This document shows positions 8,234 to 16,376 of a DNA stretch of 38,428 nt, in pieces. The notes under the pieces were generated by a model that worked only from the letters and a program-made list of their open reading frames with translations, was not told the origin of the DNA and searched no databases. Made by a program: the position numbers and the translations under genes. The DNA lies in NCBI GenBank assembly GCA_038330415.1, contig JBBQNZ010000020.1:1-38428 (forward strand), read 5' to 3'. Origin of the DNA: Fodinibacter sp038330415 (GTDB lineage Bacteria > Actinomycetota > Actinomycetes > Actinomycetales > Dermatophilaceae). Numbering within the stretch: position 1 is the first letter of the stretch; every line of letters begins with the position of its first letter.

Positions 8234-8977
8234 ATGCCTGCCGACGCCCCCACGATCCTGGCCACCTCCGGTGGCTACCGCTACGGACGCCGCACCCAGC
8301 TCGAGTTCGACGCCCTGGTGCACCACGCGGTCGAGCTGTCCGGCGCCACCGGCCGGCGGCCGCGGCTCACCTTCGTCGGCACGGCATCCGGCGACCCGCG
8401 GTACATGAACTACTGGGCCCACGAGGCCGGCCGGGTCGCGGGGTTCGACGTCACCTGCCTCGACCTGTTCCCGATGCCCAACCTCGACGACGTGCCCGGG
8501 CACCTGCTCGAGGCCGATGTCGTCTGGGTCAACGGCGGGTCGGTCGCCAACCTGCTCGCCGTCTGGGACGTGCACGACCTGCGCCCCGCGATGCGCGCCG
8601 CGTGGGAGGCGGGGGTCGTGCTCGGCGGCGTGTCGGCCGGCTCGATCTGCTGGTACCTCGGCGGGTGCACCGACTCGTTCGGCCCCGAGCTGCGCGCGGT
8701 GACCAACGGGCTCGGGCTGCTCCCCTACGGCAGCGGCGTGCACTACGACTCCGAGGAGAGCCGCCGCCCCACGGTGCACCGGCTGGTCGCCGACGGCACC
8801 CTGCCTGAGACGCACTGCACCGACGACGGCGTGGGCCTGCTCTACCGGGGCACCGAGCTGGTCGAGGCGGTCAGCGAGGCCGACGGCAAGGCCGCCTTCC
8901 GGGTGACCCGCGACCCGGCCGGCGACGACGGGGTGCGCGAGGAGCGCATCGAGCCCCGCCGCCTCCCCGCCCCCTGA
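8234..8977 (+). CDS. Peptidase E / S51 family serine peptidase
   Basis: A 247-residue cytoplasmic protein of the class I amidotransferase-like fold. The nucleophile elbow GGVSAGSICW puts the catalytic Ser at residue 134, matching the G-x-S-A-G motif of dipeptidase E, which cleaves Asp-X dipeptides. VNGGSVANLL and the later HYDSEESRRP block fit the family. Cyanophycinase is a relative, but the length and motifs favour peptidase E. The ATG at 8234 is preferred over an in-frame GTG at 8225 because of the leaderless -10 spacing. It ends close to a large inverted repeat shared with the convergent oxidoreductase. Confidence 0.85.
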   Translation: MPADAPTILATSGGYRYGRRTQLEFDALVHHAVELSGATGRRPRLTFVGTASGDPRYMNYWAHEAGRVAGFDVTCLDLFPMPNLDDVPGHLLEADVVWVNGGSVANLLAVWDVHDLRPAMRAAWEAGVVLGGVSAGSICWYLGGCTDSFGPELRAVTNGLGLLPYGSGVHYDSEESRRPTVHRLVADGTLPETHCTDDGVGLLYRGTELVEAVSEADGKAAFRVTRDPAGDDGVREERIEPRRLPAP

Positions 8978-8991
8978 CCGGGGCACTCCCG

Positions 8992-9060
8992 ACTTCGTGC
9001 GACTTACCTGCGGTTCTGGCGCCCATGACTCCGCGAATCCGCGGGTAAGTCGCACGAAGT
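8992..9060. repeat. 17-bp perfect inverted repeat between convergent genes
   Basis: ACTTCGTGCGACTTACC (8992-9008) is exactly repeated in reverse complement at 9044-9060. After one G-T wobble the stem extends by another four pairs (9010-9013 with 9039-9042). The loop is about 25-35 bases. It sits between the convergent peptidase and oxidoreductase genes, so it may be a bidirectional terminator, although it has no T-tract. It may instead be a copy of a dispersed palindromic repeat. Confidence 0.7.
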
Positions 9061-9073
9061 GCGCACGGTGTGG

Positions 9074-10105
9074 TCAGCGGGTCGGGGTCTGCACCGTGAC
9101 GACCTGGGCCTGCGCTGCCGAGACGCGGGCGGCGTCGATGACGGCGAGGGTGTGCACGGCATCCCACGGGTCCACCGGCATGGCGCCCTGCGGGTCGTCC
9201 GACGCCAGCGCCGCGGCCACCGCTCGGTAGAGGTCGGCCTGCCCGCTGGCGGCCCGCTCGACCGGCTCGCGCGAGTCGCCGCGGTAGAGCCAACCGCTGT
9301 GCGCGGCGTCGGCGTCGGCCTGCCCGTTCCACACGTGCACCTCGCCGGTGAAGTCGGCCATGACGTAGGCCGCCTGGGTGCCGAGCAGGCGCACCCGCGG
9401 CCCCGGCGCACCGGACAGCGAGGTCGCCCCCAGGTGCGACACCACCCCACCGGCGTGCCGGCACACGAGGAACGCGTCGTCCTCGGACGGGGTGGTGCGG
9501 GCGTCCACGGTCGCGAACACCGCCGCGACCGGGCCGAACAGCTGCACGGCGGCGTCGACGAGGTGGGTGTGCAGGTCGAGCAGGATGCCGCCGCCCTCGG
9601 TCGGGCTGGCCCGCTCGCGCCAGCGCTCCTTGGGCACCGGGCGCCACCGCTCCCAGCGCATCTCGTAGCGGAACGGCTCCCCCACCAGCCCCTCGGCCAC
9701 CACCAGCGCGACCGTCGCCTGCTCGGCGTCGTAGCGCCGGTTCTGGAAGACGGTGAGCGCGACCCCGGATGCCGCGGCGTACCGCACGACGTCGGCCGCC
9801 GACGCCGCGTCGACGGCCAACGGCTTGTCGACCACGCACGCCACCCCGGCATCCACCACCGCCCGCACCTGCTCGGCGTGGCCACCGCTCGGGGTCGCCA
9901 GCACCACGAGGTCGAGCCGGGGCACCGCGAGCAGCTCGTCGAGCCCGGGCGCCACCTCGACCCCGGGGATGTCGTCGCGGGCCGCCGCGGCCCGCTTCGG
10001 GTTGCGCGTCGACACCGCCACCACCTCGCAGCCCGCCTCGGCGAGCAGGGGGGCGTGGATGTCCCGCCCGGCGAACCCGTACCCGGCCAGTGCGACGCGT
10101 GTCAT
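9074..10105 (-). CDS. Gfo/Idh/MocA family oxidoreductase
   Basis: A 343-residue NAD(P)-dependent dehydrogenase of the glucose-fructose oxidoreductase family. The N-terminal Rossmann motif is VALAGYGFAGRDIHAPLL, the family Lys is in VVDKPLAVD (about residue 95) and a C-terminal sheet domain contains GGILLDLHTHLVDAAVQLFG, whose His residues fit the active-site region. The substrate, probably a sugar or cyclitol, cannot be named. The start at 10105 follows a TAGGCT -10 hexamer by seven bases with no ribosome binding site, so longer reading frames upstream are rejected. Confidence 0.9.
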   Translation of the reverse strand: MTRVALAGYGFAGRDIHAPLLAEAGCEVVAVSTRNPKRAAAARDDIPGVEVAPGLDELLAVPRLDLVVLATPSGGHAEQVRAVVDAGVACVVDKPLAVDAASAADVVRYAAASGVALTVFQNRRYDAEQATVALVVAEGLVGEPFRYEMRWERWRPVPKERWRERASPTEGGGILLDLHTHLVDAAVQLFGPVAAVFATVDARTTPSEDDAFLVCRHAGGVVSHLGATSLSGAPGPRVRLLGTQAAYVMADFTGEVHVWNGQADADAAHSGWLYRGDSREPVERAASGQADLYRAVAAALASDDPQGAMPVDPWDAVHTLAVIDAARVSAAQAQVVTVQTPTR

Positions 10106-10112
10106 GCGCGAC

Positions 10113-10118
10113 AGCCTA
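10113..10118 (-). promoter_or_regulatory. -10 element TAGGCT, leaderless promoter
   Basis: TAGGCT on the minus strand lies seven bases before the ATG at 10105. It also overlaps the short gap to the MMPL gene, so the oxidoreductase has its own promoter. Confidence 0.55.
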
Positions 10119-10127
10119 GGGGCGACC

Positions 10128-12371
10128 TCAGGGCGCGACCGGCTCGCGAGCCTCGCTCTCGCGCGCCTCGCGGTCGGACGCCAGGTGCCGCGGCCACCAG
10201 ATCGGCGGGCCGATGTCGTAGGCCGACGCGGGCACGAGCAGCGAGCGCACCACGAAGGTGTCGAGCAGCACGCCGAACGCGACGATGAAGGCGATCTGCA
10301 CCAGGAACACCAGGGGCAGCACGGCCAGCGCCGAGAAGGTCGCTGCCAGCACGATGCCCGCACTGGTGATGACACCACCGGTGACCGCGAGCCCAACCAG
10401 GATGCCGGGTCGGGTCCCCCGGGCCTTGGACTCCTCGCGCACCCGGGTCATCAGGAAGATCGAGTAGTCGATGCCGAGCGCCACGAGGAAGACGAACCCG
10501 TAGAGGACGATCGACGGGTCGCTGCTCGCGAACCCGAACACGTGCTGGAAGACCAGGGCGGAGATGCCGATGGTGGCCGCGAACGACACCACGTTGGCGG
10601 CCACCAGGAGCAGCGGCGCGACGATCGAGCGGAGCAGCAGCGCGAGCACCAGGAAGATGACGATGAGGATCGTCGGCACGATGACCCGCAGGTCGCGTCC
10701 ACTCGCCGTGTGCACGTCGAGGTTGGTCGCCGCGTTCCCGCCGACCAGGGCGTCGGGGCTGACGGCGTCGAGGTCGGAGCGCAGCCGGTTGACGGTGTCC
10801 TCGGCCTCGGTGCTGTCGGAGGCGGCCTTGGTCGTGGCCTGCACCAGGACCGTGCCGTCGACGACCTTCGGCGGCACCGGCGGCTGACCGGGCTGCGGCG
10901 GGACCACACCGATGAAGGCGCTGTCGACGCCGGGGTCCTTGGTGACCACCGCGAGCGCGGCCTCGGCATCGGCCTCGGGAACGACGATCTGCACCGGCGT
11001 CGCGGACCCGGCCGGGAAGTGCTCACCGATGACCCGCTGGGCGACGATCGAGTCGGTGTCGTCGAGGAACGTCTCGTCGATGGTGGCCCCGTCGGCCTTG
11101 AAGGTCGGCGCGAACGCCGCCGCGACCAGGAGCACGGCCAAGGTGATGACCCAGGTGCGGCGCGGGTGCCGGCCGACCAGGTCGGCGACCCGGCCCCAGA
11201 TGCCCTTGGTGCCGACGACGTCCTCGGCGTGCACGTGGTCGAGCTTGGGTGCGAACGGCCAGAACGCCTGGCGCCCGAACAGCAGCAGGACCGCGGGCAG
11301 GAAGGTGAGCGACGCCAGCAGCGCGCCGGCGATGCCGAGCGCGCCGACCGGGCCCAGCCCCGAGGTGCTGCGCAGCTCGGCGAGCAGCAGGCAGAGCAGG
11401 CCGAGGATGACGGTCGCGGCCGACGCGACGATCGGCTCGACCGAGCCGCGCCAGGCCCGCTTGAGCGCGACCCAGGAGTTCGGCTGGTCGTGCAGCTCCT
11501 CCTTGAAGCGACTGACGAGCAGCAGGGCGTAGTCGGTGGAGGCGCCCACGACGAGGATGAACAGGATGCCCTGCGACTGACCCGACAGCGTGATGACATC
11601 GTTCAGTGCGAGCTGGTAGACCACCAACGAGGCTGCGCTGAGCCCGAACACAGCGCTGAGCAGCACCGCGAACGGCAGGATCGGGCTGCGGTAGACGATG
11701 AGCAGGATGACCAGGACCACGAGCAGGGCGACGCCGAGCAGGATGCCGTCGATGCCCGCGAACGCGGCGGCGAAGTCGGCGATCAGGCCCCCGGGGCCGC
11801 CCACATAGCCGTTCAGGCCCACGGGCACGAGGGTCTTCGCGATCTCGTCGCGCATCGCGGTGGCACCCTCGACCAGGGCCGAGGTGTCGCCGCTGGCCTC
11901 GGTGCCGGTGGTGGCGTCGAGCGGCACCGACACGAGCACCGCCTTGCCGTCCTGCGACGGGATCGGCACCAGTGTGCTGCCGGCGACGAGGTAGTCGCCC
12001 AGCGTCTTGCCCTCGCCCATCGCCGGCAGGGCGAGGTCGGGCAGACCCTGCGCCAGCGTGGTGACGGCCTGCAGGTCCTGCGGGGTCATCGCCCCGCCGT
12101 CCTGGCGCTCGACGACCACGAGGTAGGGCAGCGTGTCGCTGTCGTTGAAGGTGGCTACGGCGTTGCTGACGAGGGTGGACTCGGCGCTCTTGGGCAGGAA
12201 GGTGGAGTTGTCGTTGGACTGGACCCCGGCGAGCTTGCCCTGCGCACTGCCGCCGAGGCCACCGATGACGAGCCACGCCAGGACGACCAGGAGCGCGCCC
12301 CAGATGGCGATGCGGGGACGGCGCGCGCTGGCGCGGGTGTCGTCAGGTGAGGCGTCGGGCTCCGTGCTCAT
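10128..12371 (-). CDS. MMPL/RND family membrane transporter
   Basis: A 747-residue inner-membrane exporter with the duplicated RND layout. TM1 lies at about 20-42, then a large outer loop, then a five-helix block (ILLGVALLVVLVILLIVYRSPILPFAVLL onward). A second loop follows after TM7, then a second five-helix block ending in VLPLVFLVQIAFIVAFGVLLDTFVVRSLLVPA. GASTDYALLLVSRFKEEL in the first block and GIDYSIFLMTRVREE in the second are the MMPL signature repeats carrying the proton-relay region. The substrate is unknown; relatives export lipids or drugs. The start at 12371 is leaderless, seven bases after TAGGCT. Confidence 0.92.
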   Translation of the reverse strand: MSTEPDASPDDTRASARRPRIAIWGALLVVLAWLVIGGLGGSAQGKLAGVQSNDNSTFLPKSAESTLVSNAVATFNDSDTLPYLVVVERQDGGAMTPQDLQAVTTLAQGLPDLALPAMGEGKTLGDYLVAGSTLVPIPSQDGKAVLVSVPLDATTGTEASGDTSALVEGATAMRDEIAKTLVPVGLNGYVGGPGGLIADFAAAFAGIDGILLGVALLVVLVILLIVYRSPILPFAVLLSAVFGLSAASLVVYQLALNDVITLSGQSQGILFILVVGASTDYALLLVSRFKEELHDQPNSWVALKRAWRGSVEPIVASAATVILGLLCLLLAELRSTSGLGPVGALGIAGALLASLTFLPAVLLLFGRQAFWPFAPKLDHVHAEDVVGTKGIWGRVADLVGRHPRRTWVITLAVLLVAAAFAPTFKADGATIDETFLDDTDSIVAQRVIGEHFPAGSATPVQIVVPEADAEAALAVVTKDPGVDSAFIGVVPPQPGQPPVPPKVVDGTVLVQATTKAASDSTEAEDTVNRLRSDLDAVSPDALVGGNAATNLDVHTASGRDLRVIVPTILIVIFLVLALLLRSIVAPLLLVAANVVSFAATIGISALVFQHVFGFASSDPSIVLYGFVFLVALGIDYSIFLMTRVREESKARGTRPGILVGLAVTGGVITSAGIVLAATFSALAVLPLVFLVQIAFIVAFGVLLDTFVVRSLLVPASAYDIGPPIWWPRHLASDREARESEAREPVAP

Positions 12372-12378
12372 GGGCCGA

Positions 12379-12384
12379 AGCCTA
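12379..12384 (-). promoter_or_regulatory. -10 element TAGGCT, leaderless promoter
   Basis: TAGGCT on the minus strand lies seven bases before the MMPL ATG. It is divergent from the lipB promoter, whose -10 is only 50 bases away. Confidence 0.55.
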
Positions 12385-12433
12385 GGGTTCGGTCCCGACG
12401 AGGCACAGCCCGGGTCTGCGCCCCCGGGCCGCG

Positions 12434-12439
12434 TACCGT
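12434..12439 (+). promoter_or_regulatory. -10 element TACCGT, leaderless promoter
   Basis: TACCGT ends seven bases before the lipB ATG at 12447; no ribosome binding site is present. Confidence 0.45.
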
Positions 12440-12446
12440 GGGGCCC

Positions 12447-13079
12447 ATGCGTTTCGTGCACCTCGGCTTCGCGCCCGACCTCGTCGACTACGAGCAGGGC
12501 TGGCAGACCCAGCGCGAGGTACACGCCCAGGTCGTCGACGGCATCCTGCCCGACACCACGCTGCTCCTCGAGCACGCGGCGGTCTACACCGCCGGAAAGC
12601 GCACCGAGCCGCACGAGCGGCCCACCGACGGCACCCCGGTGATCGACGTCGACCGCGGCGGCAAGATCACCTGGCACGGCCCGGGCCAGCTGGTCGGCTA
12701 CCCGATCGTGGGGCTCACCCAGGTGCCGATCGACGTCGTCGCCCACGTGCGGCGGCTCGAGGACGTCATGATCCGGGTCTGCCGCGACTTCGGCGTCGAG
12801 GTCGTGCGGGTGGAGGGGCGCAGCGGGGTGTGGGTGCCCGCCGACGACCGCGGCCCCGACCGCAAGCTCGGCGCCATCGGCGTACGGGTCAGCCGCCGGG
12901 TCACCATGCACGGCTTCGCGCTGAACTGCGACGCCGACCTGTCGTGGGCCGACGCGATCATCCCGTGCGGCATCGCGGATGCCGGCGTCTCGTCGCTGAC
13001 CCTCGAAGCCGGTCGCCCGATCACCGTGCAGGACGTGCTCCCCTACGCCGAGAAGCACCTCACCGACGTCCTCGGCTGA
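12447..13079 (+). CDS. lipB: Octanoyl-[ACP]:protein octanoyltransferase
   Basis: This enzyme transfers octanoate from acyl carrier protein to the lipoyl-domain lysine of E2 subunits, the first step of lipoate synthesis. At 210 residues it has normal length. Family blocks are HAAVYTAGKRT, the RGGKITWHGPGQLVGYP signature (about 70-86), Lys140 in RKLGAIGVR and catalytic Cys174 in IIPCGI. K140 and C174 form the acyl-transfer pair of the family. The ATG at 12447 is chosen over an upstream in-frame GTG because of the TACCGT spacing. lipA follows after 86 bases but has its own promoter. Confidence 0.95.
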   Translation: MRFVHLGFAPDLVDYEQGWQTQREVHAQVVDGILPDTTLLLEHAAVYTAGKRTEPHERPTDGTPVIDVDRGGKITWHGPGQLVGYPIVGLTQVPIDVVAHVRRLEDVMIRVCRDFGVEVVRVEGRSGVWVPADDRGPDRKLGAIGVRVSRRVTMHGFALNCDADLSWADAIIPCGIADAGVSSLTLEAGRPITVQDVLPYAEKHLTDVLG

Positions 13080-13130
13080 GCCGGCTTCCGGCATCCACCG
13101 CGCGCCCATCAACTCTGCTGTCGCAGGATT

Positions 13131-13149
13131 CGGGCGTGTCGCACGCCCG
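13131..13149. promoter_or_regulatory. Palindrome in the lipA promoter
   Basis: CGGGCGTG and CACGCCCG are separated by TCG, giving a perfect 8-bp inverted repeat. It ends three bases before the lipA -10 hexamer, covering about -35 to -17. It may be a repressor operator or a short hairpin ending lipB transcription. Confidence 0.4.
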
Positions 13150-13152
13150 GCG

Positions 13153-13158
13153 TAGGCT
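13153..13158 (+). promoter_or_regulatory. -10 element TAGGCT, leaderless promoter
   Basis: TAGGCT ends seven bases before the GTG at 13166. No ribosome binding site precedes that codon. Confidence 0.55.
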
Positions 13159-13165
13159 GTCGCGG

Positions 13166-14191
13166 GTGACTGTCGCACCTGAGGGACGCCGCATGCTGAG
13201 GGTCGAGGCGCGCAACGCGCAGACCCCGATCGAGCGCAAGCCGGAGTGGATCCGCACCACCGCCAAGATGGGGCCGGAGTTCACCCAGATCTCCGCCCTG
13301 GTCAAGGGCGAGGGCCTGCACACCGTGTGCCAGGAGGCCGGCTGCCCCAACATCTTCGAGTGCTGGGAGGACCGCGAGGCCACCTTCCTCATCGGCGGCG
13401 ACACCTGCACCCGCCGCTGCGACTTCTGCGACATCGCCACCGGCCGCCCTCAGCCGCTCGACCTCGACGAGCCCCGCCGGGTCGCCGAGTCGGTGCGCTC
13501 GATGGGCCTGCGCTACTCCACCGTGACCGGGGTGGCCCGCGACGACCGGGCCGACGGCGCCGCCGGCCTCTACGCCGAGACGATCCGCCAGATCCACGCC
13601 CTCAACCCCAACACCGGGGTCGAGATCCTGCCGCCCGACTTCGGCGCCGTGCCCGAGCTCGTCGGACAGGTCTTCGACGCCCGCCCCGAGGTCTTCGCGC
13701 ACAACCTCGAGACCGTGCCGCGCATCTTCAAGCGGATCCGCCCGGCCTTCACCTACGACAAGTCGCTGCGCGTGCTCACCATGGCCCGCGACGCCGAGCT
13801 CGTCACGAAGAGCAACCTCATCCTGGGCATGGGCGAGGAGGACCACGAGATCGAGGAGGCCATCAGCGACCTGCACGAGGCGGGCTGCGACATCCTCACG
13901 ATCACCCAGTACCTGCGCCCCTCCCCCAAGCACCACCCGATCGACCGCTGGGTCACACCCGAGGAGTTCGTGCACTGGTCAGGGGTCGCCGAGGACCTCG
14001 GCTTCAAGGGCGTCATGGCCGGCCCGCTGGTGCGCAGCTCGTACCGCGCCGGGCGCCTGTGGGCCACCGCGATGGCCAAGTGGGGACGCCCCGTTCCCGA
14101 GCACCTGTCGCACCTCGCGGCCGCGGCCGCCGACCCGGCCCGCCAGGAGGCGGCGTCGTTGGTCGCCCGCGCGGCGCGCACCGTATCCTGA
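13166..14191 (+). CDS. lipA: Lipoyl synthase (radical SAM)
   Basis: This enzyme inserts two sulfurs into protein-bound octanoyl groups to form lipoyl. The 341 residues include the auxiliary [4Fe-4S] ligands C55, C60 and C66 (CQEAGCPNIFEC) and the radical-SAM CxxxCxxC at C81, C85 and C88 (CTRRCDFC). The C-terminal RSSYRAGRL motif carries the serine that ligates the auxiliary cluster in this family. The GTG start gives MTVAPEGRRMLRVEARN, as in other actinobacterial LipA proteins, and sits seven bases after a -10 hexamer. It acts on the SucB encoded upstream. Confidence 0.96.
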   Translation: MTVAPEGRRMLRVEARNAQTPIERKPEWIRTTAKMGPEFTQISALVKGEGLHTVCQEAGCPNIFECWEDREATFLIGGDTCTRRCDFCDIATGRPQPLDLDEPRRVAESVRSMGLRYSTVTGVARDDRADGAAGLYAETIRQIHALNPNTGVEILPPDFGAVPELVGQVFDARPEVFAHNLETVPRIFKRIRPAFTYDKSLRVLTMARDAELVTKSNLILGMGEEDHEIEEAISDLHEAGCDILTITQYLRPSPKHHPIDRWVTPEEFVHWSGVAEDLGFKGVMAGPLVRSSYRAGRLWATAMAKWGRPVPEHLSHLAAAAADPARQEAASLVARAARTVS

Positions 14192-14251
14192 TCACCTCAG
14201 CCCGCGGCATCCCCCGGGCCCTGCCCCACTGATCCAGGAGCTCGACCTCCC

Positions 14252-14977
14252 GTGTCCGACCAGCCCGAGAAGAAGACCGGCCGCATCGCCCAGATCCGCC
14301 AGGCCTACACCGCGATCAAGAACCTCGACCCCAGGCTGGGCTGGTGGATGCTGGGCGCCGCGCTCCTCGCGGCGGCCGTCGTCATCGGTATCGGGGCGCT
14401 CTTCGGCGGTTTCTGGGTCTGGTACGCCGTGGTCATGGCGATCCCGACCGCGCTGCTCGCGGCCGTGGTCGTGATGAACCGCCGGGGCAACACCGCGATG
14501 TACCGCGCCCTCGAGGGCCAGCCCGGAGCCGCCGGTGCCACCCTCACCGGGCTGGGCAAGCGCGGCTGGTATGCCGGCCAGGAGCCGGTCGCCATCGAGG
14601 GCGCTCGCGGCACCCGCCCCAGCGAGATGGTGGATGCCGCGATGGTCTTCCGCGCGCTCGGCCGACCCGGCGTCGTCCTGATCGGCGAGGGCCCTCCGGC
14701 CCGGGTGACCAAGCTGCTCAAGCAGGAGGAGAAGAAGGTCAGCCGGGTGGCGCCCGGCGTGCCGGTGCACCTCTGGGTGGTCGGCGAGGGCGAGGGCCAG
14801 GTGCCGATCAAGAAGGTCTCGAGCAAGCTGACCCGGATGCGGCCCGTGCTCTCCAAGCAGGAGACCTCGGTCGTCAACAAGCGCCTGAAGTCCCTCGGCG
14901 GCATGCGACCCCCCATCCCCAAGGGCGTCGACCCGACCCGGGCCCGCGTCGACCGCAAGGCGATGCGCGGCAAGTAG
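14252..14977 (+). CDS. DUF4191 membrane protein
   Basis: A 241-residue protein of a family found next to lipA in many actinobacteria. It has a short cytoplasmic N-terminus, two membrane helices (about 30-50 and 54-75), and a cytoplasmic C-terminal domain rich in Lys and Arg. Its function is not known; the position suggests a link to lipoate or envelope metabolism but proves nothing. The GTG start is preceded by CAGGAG 11 bases upstream. A strong terminator follows. Confidence 0.82.
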   Translation: MSDQPEKKTGRIAQIRQAYTAIKNLDPRLGWWMLGAALLAAAVVIGIGALFGGFWVWYAVVMAIPTALLAAVVVMNRRGNTAMYRALEGQPGAAGATLTGLGKRGWYAGQEPVAIEGARGTRPSEMVDAAMVFRALGRPGVVLIGEGPPARVTKLLKQEEKKVSRVAPGVPVHLWVVGEGEGQVPIKKVSSKLTRMRPVLSKQETSVVNKRLKSLGGMRPPIPKGVDPTRARVDRKAMRGK

Positions 14978-14989
14978 CCCCGCACGTCG

Positions 14990-15021
14990 GACACCCCCGG
15001 CTGCTCGGAGCCGGGGGTGTC
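14990..15021 (+). terminator. Strong stem-loop after the DUF4191 gene
   Basis: GACACCCCCGGC (14990-15001) pairs perfectly with GCCGGGGGTGTC (15010-15021) across an 8-base loop, 12 bases past the stop codon. There is no T-tract, as is usual for high-GC actinobacteria. It could also serve the convergent gene at 15039. Confidence 0.8.
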
Positions 15022-15038
15022 TCGGGGTCGAGGGTCGG

Positions 15039-15500
15039 TCAGAACCTGGCACCTGCGAGCTTGCGGATCGAGACCCCGAGGAGGATCTGGACCAGGCCCA
15101 GGCCCATGGCCATGGCACTGACGCCGAAGGCGAGGACGCTGGTGAAGAGCGAGGCCCTCAGGAACGAGCCGTTCATGACGGTGGCGCGGGCCGGGTCCTC
15201 GCGGTCCAGCTCGGCGTAGGTCTTGCCCCCGGAGGCCTCCAGGGAGTGCTTCTCGATGACGCTGGCCTCGGAGTACGCGGTGAAGGGTCCGTTGACGGCC
15301 TTGCCGGCGTTGGTCGAGGCGTCCTCCGAGACCGTGATCTTCTCGGCGGAGAGCGAGGTCTGGACGAGGACCCAGGTCCCCGCCCCGCCGATCAGCATGA
15401 TCGCGCCGATGATGGCGACGACGAGTCCGGAGATCTTGACGAACCTGTGGCCGTCAGTGGTGACGGCTGCGGTTTCGATTCCTGCGGTTGTGGTGGCCAT
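15039..15500 (-). CDS. Two-helix membrane protein of unknown function
   Basis: A 153-residue protein with two clear membrane helices (about 23-46 and 113-140) flanking a hydrophilic loop of ~65 residues that would lie outside the cell. Similar actinobacterial proteins are sometimes mislabelled as LigA dioxygenase. I see no catalytic residues and assign no function. The ATG is preceded by TAGGAGCG, a good ribosome binding site. Confidence 0.72.
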   Translation of the reverse strand: MATTTAGIETAAVTTDGHRFVKISGLVVAIIGAIMLIGGAGTWVLVQTSLSAEKITVSEDASTNAGKAVNGPFTAYSEASVIEKHSLEASGGKTYAELDREDPARATVMNGSFLRASLFTSVLAFGVSAMAMGLGLVQILLGVSIRKLAGARF

Positions 15501-15551
15501 GTCCGCTCCTACCTAGAGGTGGTACCGAGTCCTTCCGGCACGTTCACTGTC

Positions 15552-15564
15552 CTACGTGACGTAG
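15552..15564. promoter_or_regulatory. Palindrome CTACGTGACGTAG
   Basis: CTACGT and ACGTAG flank a single central G, 51 bases upstream of the start of the membrane protein at 15500. Its position fits an operator, but no regulator is known. The rest of the 193-base gap shows no further feature. Confidence 0.35.
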
Positions 15565-15693
15565 TAGATACCCGCGATGGTGTCACCTTCGTCACAGGAA
15601 TCCCTCAGCCGATCCACAGGACGCGCCGCCCGGTCAGGTCGCCCACTGTGCTCCCCTGCGACCGGATCAACCGTCCGGGAAAGCCCTACGCCG

Positions 15694-16122
15694 TCAGGGG
15701 CGGACGATGCGGGTGCCGGCGGCGACGTCGTGGAATCCGCGGCCGTCGCGTGAGGTGAGCACCGCCGGTACGACCAGGCACAGCAGCAGCGTGCGGATGA
15801 CGACCTGCAGCGCGAACGCTCCCGGCCGCACCTTCCACACCTGCAGCCCGAACAGCCGGTGCCCGAGGGTGGCTCCCCCGGTGAGGGCGAGCAGCAGCAC
15901 GGTGTAGATCGCGAACACCCCGACCGGGGCGAGTGCGGGCGCGCCGCCGGCCATGGTGTCGATGCGCAGCACCAGCACCACGATCAGCTGCGCGATGACC
16001 CAGTCGACCAGCAGGGCACCGAAGCGCCGCAGGAAGGTGGGGGTCTCGGGGCCGGCGGCCCCGTCGGCGGAGGCGGGCGGCATCCCGGGGTCGGTGGGTG
16101 CGGGGTCGGCGGGCGCTGGCAC
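15694..16122 (-). CDS. RDD domain membrane protein
   Basis: A 142-residue inner-membrane protein. After a Pro/Ala-rich N-terminus comes an RDD domain: FLRRFGALLVDWVIAQLIVVLVL as helix 1 with the R..D signature, a second helix (about 68-88), and TLGHRLFGLQVWKV before a third helix. Small actinobacterial RDD genes are often found beside glnA. The function is unknown. The GTG start at 16122 is preferred because TACAGT lies six bases upstream; a longer form from 16200 has no supporting signal. Confidence 0.78.
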   Translation of the reverse strand: MPAPADPAPTDPGMPPASADGAAGPETPTFLRRFGALLVDWVIAQLIVVLVLRIDTMAGGAPALAPVGVFAIYTVLLLALTGGATLGHRLFGLQVWKVRPGAFALQVVIRTLLLCLVVPAVLTSRDGRGFHDVAAGTRIVRP

Positions 16123-16128
16123 CACGAC

Positions 16129-16134
16129 ACTGTA
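16129..16134 (-). promoter_or_regulatory. -10 element TACAGT, leaderless promoter
   Basis: TACAGT on the minus strand lies six bases before the GTG at 16122. Confidence 0.4.
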
Positions 16135-16259
16135 TGCCGCGTGGTCACGATCGCGGCCGGCGGCCGGTGCTGCGAGGTGACCGGCCGGACACCGGCCCAC
16201 GTCTCACCAGACGTCCGCCCCTCGGGCGCCGCGTCTCACCTACCGATACGGTGGGGTGC

Positions 16260-16297
16260 GTTACACCGGCGAAACATGCGGGTCACGGTCGGGAAAC
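16260..16297 (+). promoter_or_regulatory. GlnR box upstream of glnA
   Basis: The pattern GTTAC-N6-GAAAC-N6-GTCAC-N6-GAAAC occupies this site with exact spacing. It matches the a-b-a-b site of the actinobacterial nitrogen regulator GlnR. It ends 10 bases before a TAGTGT -10 element and so covers the -35 region, where GlnR activates in other actinobacteria. Confidence 0.85.
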
Positions 16298-16307
16298 CGC
16301 TGCTCCC

Positions 16308-16313
16308 TAGTGT
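16308..16313 (+). promoter_or_regulatory. -10 element of glnA (TAGTGT)
   Basis: TAGTGT lies just downstream of the GlnR box. A start about seven bases later would give a ~57-base leader carrying the AGGAGGT ribosome binding site at 16363-16369. Confidence 0.5.
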
Positions 16314-16376
16314 CGTCGGAAAGCCCCAGGGCTGGCTCCCCCATAGCCCCTTGTCCCGCACCAGGAGGTTCATTTC

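Noticed and set aside
9753..12350. 865-codon open frame on the plus strand
   Set aside because: It is antisense to the MMPL and oxidoreductase genes and has no recognisable domain.
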